A stretch of DNA of 64,000 nt from contig NZ_JAOVZQ010000001.1 of assembly GCF_026619435.1 (NCBI RefSeq), forward strand, positions 1,433,501 to 1,497,500. The letters run 5' to 3'. The position numbers and the translations under genes were made by a program. This document shows, in pieces, positions 36,766-44,900 of this stretch. Every line of letters begins with the position of its first letter. Positions within the stretch are counted from its first letter, which is position 1. The notes under the pieces were generated by a model. It did not search any database and was not told the DNA's origin. It saw nothing but the letters and a program-made list of their open reading frames with translations. This DNA is from Hoeflea ulvae. Its GTDB lineage: Bacteria > Pseudomonadota > Alphaproteobacteria > Rhizobiales > Rhizobiaceae.

Positions 36766-36791
36766 TAATTGTTCATTGACAGAACAATTAT
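36766..36791 (+). promoter_or_regulatory. Second copy of the MarR-type operator, before enoyl-CoA hydratase/MarR
   Basis: TAATTGTTC (36766-36774) and GAACAATTA (36782-36790) form an inverted repeat whose spacer plus first bases carry TTGACA (36776-36781). Over 26 bp it differs from 30392-30417 at one base. TATTTT at 36802-36807 is a possible -10 with a long spacer. It lies 147 bp before the enoyl-CoA hydratase gene, whose unit also encodes the MarR protein, so autoregulation is expected. Confidence 0.8.
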
Positions 36792-36937
36792 AAGTGTTCA
36801 CTATTTTGGCTGGAGAGAAACGCCATGTCCGTCATCTCGCCCGACGCACGAAGTGCCGCAGTCAGGATCGGTCTGGGTGACGCGGCGGCTCGCAGGGCCG
36901 CAGGACAGGCCGGCGACACGGCAATGCAAGGATCAAC

Positions 36938-37711
36938 ATGACAAAGTCCAGTGACATGCTGTTGGTGACGACCGATGGACCGGTTGCCACCCTGACCATG
37001 AACCGCCCGGCCAAGCGCAATGCCATGTGCGATGAGCTCCTTGCCGCACTCGAAGCCTTCTTCACTGCGCCGACCGAGGGTGTCCGGGCGGTTATTCTGA
37101 CCGGCACCGCCGGGCATTACTGTTCCGGCCTCGATCTGTCCGAGCATGTCTCGCGCGATGCCGAAGGCACCATGCGCCATTCCCGCAATTGGCACCGGGT
37201 GATGGACATCATCCAGTTCTCAGGCCTTCCGGTGGTTTCTGCCATGTTCGGCGCCGTCATCGGCGGCGGGCTGGAACTTGCCACATCAACCCATGTGCGG
37301 ATTGCCGAGCCTTCAACCATCTTCCAGCTGCCCGAAGGCATGCGCGGCATCTTCGTCGGCGGCGGCGCCACGGTTCGTGTTGGCCGCATCATTGGCTCTG
37401 ACCGGATGTGCGAGATGATGCTGACCGGGCGCAAGTACAATGCCGAGGAAGGTCTGGCGCTGGGGCTGACGCATTATGCCGTCGGTGACGGCGAGGCGAT
37501 GGCGCTGGCCCAGAAGCTGGCGACCCGGATTGCCAACAATGCCAGCCTGTCCAACTACATGATGATCCAGGCAATCAGCCGGATTTCCGACATGTCGAAA
37601 TCGGACGGGCTGTTCGCCGAAAGCCTCTGCGCTGCAGTCTCACAGACCAGCGCGGATGCCGAGGAAGGCCTGAAATCCTTCCTCGAAAAGCGCCGGCCGG
37701 TGTTCAGGTAG
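36938..37711 (+). CDS. Enoyl-CoA hydratase/crotonase-family protein
   Basis: A 257-residue crotonase. Both glutamates of true enoyl-CoA hydratases are present: E113 in GGGLELA and E133 in LPEGMRG; the oxyanion-hole regions are CSGLDLSEH and GAVIGGG. Feruloyl-CoA hydratase-lyases lack the first of these, so this enzyme looks like a hydratase and the pathway more like beta-oxidation than aldol cleavage. It would hydrate a hydroxycinnamoyl-CoA-like substrate made by the ligase at 38249. The marR gene follows after 38 bp. Confidence 0.87.
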   Translation: MTKSSDMLLVTTDGPVATLTMNRPAKRNAMCDELLAALEAFFTAPTEGVRAVILTGTAGHYCSGLDLSEHVSRDAEGTMRHSRNWHRVMDIIQFSGLPVVSAMFGAVIGGGLELATSTHVRIAEPSTIFQLPEGMRGIFVGGGATVRVGRIIGSDRMCEMMLTGRKYNAEEGLALGLTHYAVGDGEAMALAQKLATRIANNASLSNYMMIQAISRISDMSKSDGLFAESLCAAVSQTSADAEEGLKSFLEKRRPVFR

Positions 37712-37749
37712 GGATCAGCAGCAAGGACTTTTTGGGGGCAGGAGCACAG

Positions 37750-38226
37750 ATGACAAAGCGCGCAACGGATCCAGCGGGAAAAGATGAACAACTGGCGCAA
37801 ACCCGGCTCCGCCAGTTTGTCGGCTATGAGATGAAGATGGCCTATCTGCTGATCCAGCAGGACATGCTGCGGATTCTCAAGCCCACTGGCCTCAGAATCG
37901 TGACATTTTCCGCCCTCGGTATCGTTGTCGAGAACCCGGACATTTCACAGACCCAGCTGGCGCAGGCGCTGCAGATCGAGCGATCCGGCGTGGTCGTCAT
38001 CGTTGACGAACTGGAAAATGCCGACCTGATCTCGCGCAACAAGGTTGAAGGCGACCGTCGCTCCTATGCGCTGCGGGCGACCCTGAAGGGCCGCAACCTG
38101 TGGAGCCGCACCGAAAAGCGCGTCCATGAACACGAAGACGGCATCCTGTCTGCCCTGTCCGGGGCGGAACGCGAGACGCTGAAATTGCTGCTCGGCCGCA
38201 TCATTGAAGACAATCGCAATCGCTGA
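37750..38226 (+). CDS. MarR-family regulator (probable CouR/FerR-like CoA-thioester sensor)
   Basis: A 158-residue MarR protein: VGYEMKMAYLLIQQDMLRILKP helix, SQTQLAQALQIERSGVVVIVDELENADLI recognition region and the wing NKVEGDRRSYALRAT. In Rhodopseudomonas palustris the MarR protein CouR sits with an enoyl-CoA hydratase and a CoA ligase and is released by p-coumaroyl-CoA; the arrangement here is the same. The two matching operators at 30386 and 36766 are its likely targets. ATG 37750 is preceded by CAGGAG. Confidence 0.85.
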   Translation: MTKRATDPAGKDEQLAQTRLRQFVGYEMKMAYLLIQQDMLRILKPTGLRIVTFSALGIVVENPDISQTQLAQALQIERSGVVVIVDELENADLISRNKVEGDRRSYALRATLKGRNLWSRTEKRVHEHEDGILSALSGAERETLKLLLGRIIEDNRNR

Positions 38227-38248
38227 TTGACCGCTTGGGAGGCACGTC

Positions 38249-40063
38249 ATGAAAGACACCACTACGGGGCTGACACTGGTTCCTCATGCCGTCGCGATCG
38301 AACGGCGCACGGACGACATGGTGATGACGAGCAGGACCCCGTCTGATCCGGTGGTCTCCAACACCGGAGTCTGGCTCGACAAATGGGCCGACGAGGCTCC
38401 ATCGCGAATCTATCTTGCCGAACGGTCGGGCGCGGGATGGCGCGAGATGGGCTATGCGGAGGTCCGCGACGCGGTGCGTGCCATTGCCTCGAGCCTGGCG
38501 GCGCGCGGCATGGGCGCCTCCACTCCGATTGTCATTATGTCCGGCAACAGCATTGACCACGCGCTGCTCTCGCTCGGCGCGCAATATGCCGGTGTGCCCA
38601 CCGTGCCGCTGGCCGAGCAATATTCGCTGATAACCGAAGCCCATGAACGGCTTGTCTATGTGCTCGACAAGATCAAGCCGGCCATGGCCTTCGTTGATGA
38701 TGCAGCGCGCTATGGTGCTGCGATATCGCGCCCCGAACTGCAGGGTGTCGAGATCGTCGCAAGCCGGACCGAGGGCGCGCCGGTCGCGGTCACATCCTTT
38801 GCCGAGCTGTTGCGCGGTGATGCCGGCATTGACCTTGCCAGTGTCCACGCGAAGGTCGGTCCCGACACGCTGGCCAAGGTGCTGTTCACCTCCGGCTCCT
38901 CGTCCGAGCCGAAGGGTGTTTTGACCACCCAGCACATGATGTGCGCCAACCAGGCGCAGATGAGCAGCGTGCTGCCCTTCCTCAAGGAACGGCCACCGCG
39001 GATCATGGACTGGCTGCCGTGGAACCATGTCTTTGGCGGCACCCACAACACGCTGATGATGCTGGCGCATGGCGGCAGCCTCTATATCGACAATGGCAAG
39101 CCGACGAATTCCGGTTTCCCGCTCACGGTTCAAAACATCATCGACAGGCCCGGCACACTGTCCTTCAACGTGCCCGTCGGCTTCGGCATGCTGGTCCACG
39201 AGATGGAAACCAACCTGGCGCTGCGCAAGGCCTATTTCGGCGAGCTGGATCTGCTGTTTTACGCCGGCGCCTCGCTGCCGCAGGATGTCTGGACCCGGCT
39301 TGAGGAAATGGCGATCGAGATCCGCGGCAAGCTTCCCTTGATGATCTCGAGCTGGGGCATGACCGAGACCGCCCCGGCAACGCTGATGGTGCATGAGCCG
39401 ATCGGCCGCTCCGGCGTGATCGGCGTGCCGCTGCCGGGAACCGAAATCAAGTTGATCCCGGATGACGAGATGCGCTGCGAACTCCGCGTCAAGGGCCCCA
39501 ATGTCATGACCGGCTATTGGGAAGATGCAGAAAAATCCGCAGCGGCCTTTGACGAGGAAGGTTTTCTGATCACCGGTGACGCCGTGCGTTTCGTCAATCC
39601 TGACGACCCTGAGCGCGGGCTGATCTTCGATGGCCGGGTGTCGGAGGATTTCAAGCTTCTGACCGGCACATGGGTGCAGGCCGGAAGGCTGCGGCTCGAT
39701 GCGCTCGAGCATCTGCGCGGGCTGGTCCAGGACGTGGTCATCTGTGGTCATGACCGCGGCGAGATCGGCCTGTTCATCTTCCCCAAACCGGGCCAGGTGC
39801 ATGGCGACAATAGGTCTGAAGGCGCGGTGATTGATCCCGAGCTTCAGGCGGCCGTCGAAACCCGGCTGCGGGCCATGTCCAAAACTTCTGCCGGATCGGC
39901 CAAACGCATCACCCGTGCCATCATTCTTGCCGATCCGCCAAGCCTGAAAGATTCGGAAATGACGGACAAGGGGTCACTCAACGTCCGCAAGATCATCACC
40001 CGCCGTGCCGACCTTCTCGAACGGCTCTACGACAATGAAGATCCGGCTCTGATCCGGGTGTGA
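38249..40063 (+). CDS. Feruloyl-CoA-synthase-like acyl-CoA ligase
   Basis: A 604-residue ANL-superfamily adenylating enzyme. The phosphate loop is LFTSGSSSEPKGV, followed by DWLPWNHVFGGTHN, SSWGMTETAPA, and ITGDAVRFVNPDDPERGLIFDGRVSEDFKL. The N-terminal pattern (GVWLDKWADEAPSRIYLAE, AEQYSLI) matches feruloyl-CoA synthases. It would activate a hydroxycinnamate to its CoA thioester with ATP, producing the probable MarR effector. It follows marR by 22 bp with GGGAGG upstream, and amidohydrolase follows after 8 bp. Confidence 0.85.
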   Translation: MKDTTTGLTLVPHAVAIERRTDDMVMTSRTPSDPVVSNTGVWLDKWADEAPSRIYLAERSGAGWREMGYAEVRDAVRAIASSLAARGMGASTPIVIMSGNSIDHALLSLGAQYAGVPTVPLAEQYSLITEAHERLVYVLDKIKPAMAFVDDAARYGAAISRPELQGVEIVASRTEGAPVAVTSFAELLRGDAGIDLASVHAKVGPDTLAKVLFTSGSSSEPKGVLTTQHMMCANQAQMSSVLPFLKERPPRIMDWLPWNHVFGGTHNTLMMLAHGGSLYIDNGKPTNSGFPLTVQNIIDRPGTLSFNVPVGFGMLVHEMETNLALRKAYFGELDLLFYAGASLPQDVWTRLEEMAIEIRGKLPLMISSWGMTETAPATLMVHEPIGRSGVIGVPLPGTEIKLIPDDEMRCELRVKGPNVMTGYWEDAEKSAAAFDEEGFLITGDAVRFVNPDDPERGLIFDGRVSEDFKLLTGTWVQAGRLRLDALEHLRGLVQDVVICGHDRGEIGLFIFPKPGQVHGDNRSEGAVIDPELQAAVETRLRAMSKTSAGSAKRITRAIILADPPSLKDSEMTDKGSLNVRKIITRRADLLERLYDNEDPALIRV

Positions 40064-40071
40064 GGTAAGCA

Positions 40072-40950
40072 ATGGTAGATTTTTCAAAAGTCCGCGCAAT
40101 CGACTTCCATACCCATGCGGAAGAATCCTGCGGCTGCCACGCCGATGACGGCTATGACGAGCTGCAGTCGACAATGGCCAAATATTTCGGTGCGCCCTGG
40201 CAGCACCCGCCGACCATTCCCGAGACGGCTGCGCATTACCGCGAGATGAACATCGCGGCGGTGATCTTCCCGGTCGATGCCGAGCGCGAAACCGGCTATC
40301 GCCGTTACAACAACTACGAGGTCGCCGAGGCCTGCGCCGAGGAAAGCGACATCCTGATCCCCTTCGCCTCGATCGATCCGCACAAGGGCAAGCTTGGGGC
40401 CCGTGAGGCGCTCGATCTGGTCAAGAACCACAACATTCAGGGCTTCAAGTTCCACCCGACCATGCAGGGCTTCTACCCCAATGACCGCATGGCCTATGAT
40501 CTTTACGAGGCGATTGCCGAAACCGGTAAGCCGGCGCTGTTTCACACTGGCCAGACCGGTGTCGGCTCCGGCATGCGCGGCGGCAATGGCATGCGGCTGA
40601 AATACTCGAACCCGATGTATATCGACGATCTGGCGGTCGATTTCCCCGACATGCCGATCATCCTCGCGCACCCTTCTTTCCCCTGGCAGGAAGAGGCGTT
40701 GTCGGTCGCCACCCACAAGCCCAATGTCTATATCGATCTCTCCGGCTGGTCGCCGAAATATTTCCCGCCGATCCTGGTGCGCTATGCCAACACGCTTTTG
40801 AAGAAGAAGATGCTGTTTGGCTCCGACTGGCCGATGATCGCACCGGAAAAATGGCTCAATGCCTTCGACAAGGCCGAGTTCAAGGACGAGGTGCGACCAC
40901 TGATCCTGAAGGAAAATGCCATGCGGCTGCTGGGCGTTTCCGAAAGCTGA
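40072..40950 (+). CDS. Amidohydrolase-2-family metal-dependent hydrolase (candidate beta-ketoacyl-CoA hydrolase)
   Basis: A 292-residue TIM-barrel metallohydrolase. Metal ligands appear in IDFHTHAEE (H13, H15), ALFHTGQTG, ILAHPSFPW and LFGSDWPM (D252). In the p-hydroxycinnamate pathway of Rhodococcus, an amidohydrolase-related enzyme (CouO) cleaves the aryl beta-ketoacyl-CoA to aryl acid and acetyl-CoA in place of a thiolase. The position between a feruloyl-CoA-synthase-like ligase and an acyl-CoA dehydrogenase suggests the same job here. A decarboxylase function, also common in the family, is an alternative. Confidence 0.82.
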   Translation: MVDFSKVRAIDFHTHAEESCGCHADDGYDELQSTMAKYFGAPWQHPPTIPETAAHYREMNIAAVIFPVDAERETGYRRYNNYEVAEACAEESDILIPFASIDPHKGKLGAREALDLVKNHNIQGFKFHPTMQGFYPNDRMAYDLYEAIAETGKPALFHTGQTGVGSGMRGGNGMRLKYSNPMYIDDLAVDFPDMPIILAHPSFPWQEEALSVATHKPNVYIDLSGWSPKYFPPILVRYANTLLKKKMLFGSDWPMIAPEKWLNAFDKAEFKDEVRPLILKENAMRLLGVSES

Positions 40951-40995
40951 CAGCGCCGCGAAACCGATGAATGCTGCGTGAGAACGGACACCTGA

Positions 40996-42567
40996 ATGCT
41001 GCCCTTCAAAGCCCCCGTCGATGACATCCTTTTCTCGCTGCTGCGCGTGGCGCGCGCCAGCCGTGTCGAGGGGCTCGATGTCGAGCTGTTGCGGGAGATC
41101 ATCGGTCACTTCGCAAGCTTTGCCGAAGAAGTCATCGCGCCGCTGGACGAACCCGGCGACAGGCAGGGCTGCCGGCTGGAAAACGGACGGGTGCGCATGC
41201 CTTACGGGTTCCGTGAGGCCTATGCGGACTATGCCGCGCAAGGCTGGCCGGGACTGACCCTTGCCGAAACCCATGGCGGCCAGGCGCTTCCCGGCGTGGT
41301 TCTGGCCGCAATCTCCGAGATCTTTTCCGGCGCCTGCCATTCCCTGCAGATGGTGACCGGGCTGGTTCCGGGGGCTGCCCGCACGATCGAACGCTTTGGC
41401 ACTGAGGCGCAGAAGGCGCGTTATCTGCCGGCGCTCGCCTCGGGCGCATGCCTCTCGACCATGTGCCTGACCGAGCCCGGTGCCGGGTCCGATCTGTCGA
41501 TGGTGCGGACCAGGGCGATTAAGGGTGGCAAAGGCTGGAAACTCAGTGGCGAAAAGATCTTCATCTCGGGTGGCGATCAGGATCTCTCCGACGATATTCT
41601 GCATCTGGTTCTGGCCCGCACCGGAGCGCCGGAAGATGGCGTCAAGGGCCTGAGCCTGTTCCTGTGTCCGTCGCAATCAGATGGGGTGCGCAATGCGGTC
41701 AGCGTCATCCGGATCGAGGACAAGATGGGGCTGCACGCCTCGCCAACCTGCCAGCTGCTGTACGACAGTGCCGAGGCGGAGCTGCTGGGCGGTGAAGGCG
41801 AGGGGCTGCACGCCATGTTCACCATGATGAACCATGCCCGTCTCGATGTTGCCCTGCAGGGTGTTGCCCATGCGTCACGCGCCCATGACATTGCCAGTGC
41901 CTATGCGGCAGAACGGCGGCAGGGCCGCAAACCCGATGGCGCACCAGCGGTGCTGAGCGATCATGCCGACATTCGCCGCATGCTCGACACCCAGAGATCG
42001 CTTGCGCTCGGCGCCCGCGCAATGTGCCATATCGCGCTGGTCGAGCTGGAACTGGGAGGCCGTCCGCAACTGATCGAGTTCCTGACCCCGCTGTGCAAGG
42101 TCTTTGCCACCGAGGCAGGCATGCGATCGGCCGATCTCGGCATCCAGGTTCTGGGCGGCTACGGCTATCTGCACGAGTACCGGGTGGAACAGACTTTCCG
42201 CGATGCGCGCATCACCGCCATCTATGAAGGGGCGAACGGCATTCACGAACTCGGGCTGGCGACCCGGGGTCTCAGCGTGCACAAGGGCGCCGGCGCCGAT
42301 GCCTTTGGAAACCTGATCACCGAACTGGCCGAAGACGCCCCTGATGTCATGGGGCAGCTTGAGGCCTGGCGTGCTCTGCGCGCTCAGGTGGTTGCCAGCG
42401 ACCAGCCTGCGGAGCTTGCCCACGAGTTTGCCCAGGCAAGTGCGCAGCTGTTTTTTCGCGCGGTCTGGAACCGCATGGCCACCGGCCGGTCAGACTTTGC
42501 CGATGCGGCCGAAATGGCCAGGCTTTCCGGTTTCGTGGCCCGCAAGCTCAAGGGGTCGTGGTTTTAG
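40996..42567 (+). CDS. Acyl-CoA dehydrogenase (long form)
   Basis: A 523-residue FAD acyl-CoA dehydrogenase, longer than the usual ~380-residue type. TMCLTEPGAGSDLSMVRTRA, EKIFISGGDQDL, GEGEGLHAMFTMMNHARL and IYEGANGIHELGLATRGL (catalytic Glu) are characteristic of the larger FadE/DmdC-like group. It could oxidise a dihydro-hydroxycinnamoyl-CoA to the enoyl-CoA, letting phenylpropanoates enter the same route. Last gene of the MarR unit; it converges on the sulfatase gene, 36 bp apart. Confidence 0.85.
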   Translation: MLPFKAPVDDILFSLLRVARASRVEGLDVELLREIIGHFASFAEEVIAPLDEPGDRQGCRLENGRVRMPYGFREAYADYAAQGWPGLTLAETHGGQALPGVVLAAISEIFSGACHSLQMVTGLVPGAARTIERFGTEAQKARYLPALASGACLSTMCLTEPGAGSDLSMVRTRAIKGGKGWKLSGEKIFISGGDQDLSDDILHLVLARTGAPEDGVKGLSLFLCPSQSDGVRNAVSVIRIEDKMGLHASPTCQLLYDSAEAELLGGEGEGLHAMFTMMNHARLDVALQGVAHASRAHDIASAYAAERRQGRKPDGAPAVLSDHADIRRMLDTQRSLALGARAMCHIALVELELGGRPQLIEFLTPLCKVFATEAGMRSADLGIQVLGGYGYLHEYRVEQTFRDARITAIYEGANGIHELGLATRGLSVHKGAGADAFGNLITELAEDAPDVMGQLEAWRALRAQVVASDQPAELAHEFAQASAQLFFRAVWNRMATGRSDFADAAEMARLSGFVARKLKGSWF

Positions 42568-42603
42568 GCCCCGGCCCGTTTCCCGGACCCCAAGCGGGCA
42601 GGT

Positions 42604-44256
42604 TCAGGAACCGGGCCGGCCGGCCGGGGTCAGGCTGGCAAACGGCATGCCCGTGGCCTCTTCGAATTCGGCCTCGTCCCAGAACCCGATCAGGATGCCG
42701 CTTTCCGCTGTTTTGCCCTGCCGCAGCAGGACCTCGGCAGTCGCCGTGATGCGTGTGTGATATTGCAACGCCCAGGTCAGCAGCGCCTGCTCCATCTCCG
42801 CACGGATCCGTGTGTGGATGGCTGTGTCGGATCCACCCAGATCGATGAGCTCATCCGGGTCGCTTTCGAGGTCGAACAGCACCGGCCGGAACCCTTCGCA
42901 ACGGACATATTTCCAGCGCCCGTCAAAGATCATCACCGTGCGCGCATTTTCCTGCGCAACCTCCAGCGCGCTGGCCATCTCGAAACTGGAATAGTCATGT
43001 TCGCTGATGGCGTAGCGGCGGGAAAACCCTTCGGTCGCATGCAGCAGCGGGGTCAGATCCCGGCCCTCTACGATATGCGGCTTGGACGCGCATCCCATGG
43101 CTTGCATGAAGGTGGGCGCAAGGTCGATCATCTCGACCAGCGCATCGGAGACCGTGCCGCGGGTCGTGTCTGCTTCAGGTCGCGGATCCGCAATGATCAG
43201 CGGCACTTTTGCCGCCACATCGTGATAGAAATCCTTGTCGCCCATCCAGTGGTCGCCCATGTAGTCGCCATGGTCCGAGGTGAACGCAATGATCGTGTTC
43301 TCGCTCAGTCCTTTCTCGTCCATCCAGGCAAGCAGCCGCCCGATATTGTCATCCAGTTGCTTGATCAGTCCCATATAGGCCGGGATCACATGCTCGCGCA
43401 CATGGTCGCGCGAAAAGCTGCGGCAGACGCGGGCCTGCTGATAGGCGCGCAACAAGGGGTGGTCGGTGTCCCGCTCGCCCTGTGAGCGGATCGGATCGAC
43501 AATATGCTCGGCGCCATACATGTCGTGATAGGGTGCAGGCACGATATAGGGCCAGTGCGGCTTGATATAACTCAGGTGACACAGCCACGGCTTGTCGCCC
43601 TCCATCGCCTCACTCATGAAATCCATCGCCCGGTTGGTCATATAGGCGGTTTCGGAATGTTCTTCGGGCACATTGGCGGGCAGGCGCGAATTCTTCAGCA
43701 GCCAGGCCGACATCAGCTCGCCATCGGGATCGATGCCGGAATTGGCGAAATCCTCCCACGGATTATCGGATTTGTAGCCGAGACTGACGAGATAGTCGTC
43801 ATAGGCCGACCAGTGTTGGCGCGGGCTGTCGGGGTGCAGCCCGTCATCGCGCTCGAACGGTTCAAAGCCGCATTCCGAAACGCGCACGCCGATCTCGCTG
43901 GCCGGATCTATGCCGAGCCAGGCCATGCCCTCGCGGTCGGCGATCATATGGGTCTTGCCCACGAGTACTGCCCGGGCACCGGCTTCGCGCAGATGGTCAC
44001 CAAGTGTCGGCTCCCCGACACGCAGTGGTATGCCGTTCCAGGTCGAGCCGTGGCTGCGCACATAGCGGCCGGTATAGGCCGACATCCGCGAGGGACCGCA
44101 GACCGGCGATTGCACATAGGTCTTGGTAAACCGCACGCCGCGCGCTGCCAGGGCATCGATATGCGGGGTGTGCAGATGCGGGTGGCCGTAGCAGCTCAGA
44201 TAATCGAACCGCAACTGGTCGGCCATGATCCACAAGACATTTGGCGTATCGGTCAT
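42604..44256 (-). CDS. Sulfatase of the formylglycine type, cytoplasmic
   Basis: A 550-residue alkaline-phosphatase-superfamily sulfatase. The sulfatase signature is CGPSRMSAYTGR, with Cys53 as the residue normally converted to formylglycine. Metal ligands are in NVLWIMADQLRFD and FTSDHGDYMGDH. There is no signal peptide, so the enzyme is expected in the cytoplasm. The class includes aryl- and choline-sulfatases and phosphonate monoesterases; the CxPSR form favours sulfate esters. Its start overlaps the stop of marR (ATGA, 44253-44256), forming a two-gene unit divergent from a TAXI transporter. Confidence 0.87.
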   Translation of the reverse strand: MTDTPNVLWIMADQLRFDYLSCYGHPHLHTPHIDALAARGVRFTKTYVQSPVCGPSRMSAYTGRYVRSHGSTWNGIPLRVGEPTLGDHLREAGARAVLVGKTHMIADREGMAWLGIDPASEIGVRVSECGFEPFERDDGLHPDSPRQHWSAYDDYLVSLGYKSDNPWEDFANSGIDPDGELMSAWLLKNSRLPANVPEEHSETAYMTNRAMDFMSEAMEGDKPWLCHLSYIKPHWPYIVPAPYHDMYGAEHIVDPIRSQGERDTDHPLLRAYQQARVCRSFSRDHVREHVIPAYMGLIKQLDDNIGRLLAWMDEKGLSENTIIAFTSDHGDYMGDHWMGDKDFYHDVAAKVPLIIADPRPEADTTRGTVSDALVEMIDLAPTFMQAMGCASKPHIVEGRDLTPLLHATEGFSRRYAISEHDYSSFEMASALEVAQENARTVMIFDGRWKYVRCEGFRPVLFDLESDPDELIDLGGSDTAIHTRIRAEMEQALLTWALQYHTRITATAEVLLRQGKTAESGILIGFWDEAEFEEATGMPFASLTPAGRPGS

Positions 44257-44762
44257 TCGGCGGGGTCTCTTTCCAGAATTGTGTCGACGGGGCGGCGCAG
44301 CAAATTTTCCAGCCGGTCGAGAAAATCGACAAAGGTGGCAATCTCCGCGTCTGAAAATTCTTCTTTCAAGGCGTCACGCCGCTGTTTCATCACCGGGGCA
44401 GCGGTTTCATAGGCAATTCGTCCCGCCTCGGCCAGTGCGACGACAACCTGGCGGCCGTCAATGCTGTCGCGGGTCATGGTGACAAACTGTTTCTTGTGCA
44501 TCGCCGGCAGGGCCCGGCTCAGTTGCGAATGGTCGGTGCGCTGGATTTCGGCCAGGTCACGGATCGTCATGGGACCCGCTTCATACAGGTCCCACAGCAC
44601 CCGCCATTCCACCACGGACAGTCCGCCGGCGCGCTGCAACACGCGCTGTCCCTGCAGCCGGGATGCGGCATAGGTGGCGGGCAAACGCGAAAACAGGTTC
44701 TGTTGCTCGCGGGCACGCCGCTGCCTGATCCGTTCGGCCTGTCGCTCTGATGGTTGTTTCAT
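44253..44762 (-). CDS. MarR-family transcriptional regulator
   Basis: A 169-residue MarR protein (GLSVVEWRVLWDLYEAG, MTIRDLAEIQRTDHSQLSRALPAM, wing TRDSIDGRQVVVAL). It is co-translated with the sulfatase and divergent from the TAXI transporter, so it likely controls both. ATG 44762 is chosen for GGGGAG upstream; an upstream in-frame start adds ten residues. The effector is probably the transported or desulfated compound. Confidence 0.86.
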   Translation of the reverse strand: MKQPSERQAERIRQRRAREQQNLFSRLPATYAASRLQGQRVLQRAGGLSVVEWRVLWDLYEAGPMTIRDLAEIQRTDHSQLSRALPAMHKKQFVTMTRDSIDGRQVVVALAEAGRIAYETAAPVMKQRRDALKEEFSDAEIATFVDFLDRLENLLRRPVDTILERDPAE

Positions 44763-44783
44763 TGCTGCTCCCCCACGGGGCCG

Positions 44784-44822
44784 AGTAGACACCGAAAAAA
44801 AATGCGTGACAAGTCATATAAT
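44784..44822. promoter_or_regulatory. Divergent promoter region marR-sulfatase / TAXI transporter
   Basis: On the minus strand TTGTCA (44812-44807) and TCTACT (44789-44784) are 17 bp apart and point at marR. On the plus strand a perfect TATAAT (44817-44822) points at the transporter, with no good -35. TGACAAGTCATATAATATC around 44807-44825 is the likely regulator-binding area; no long palindrome is present. Confidence 0.4.
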
Positions 44823-44900
44823 ATCTGCAACCTTTCGGATACAGCCCCTGTCACATGGGGCGCGGCACCTTTGGAGGGGTGCTCAACCGGGAGGAACATC

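Noticed and set aside
42604..44256. Phosphonate monoester hydrolase assignment for the sulfatase
   Set aside because: The formylglycine motif reads CGPSR as in sulfatases; without structure this remains only a possible side activity.
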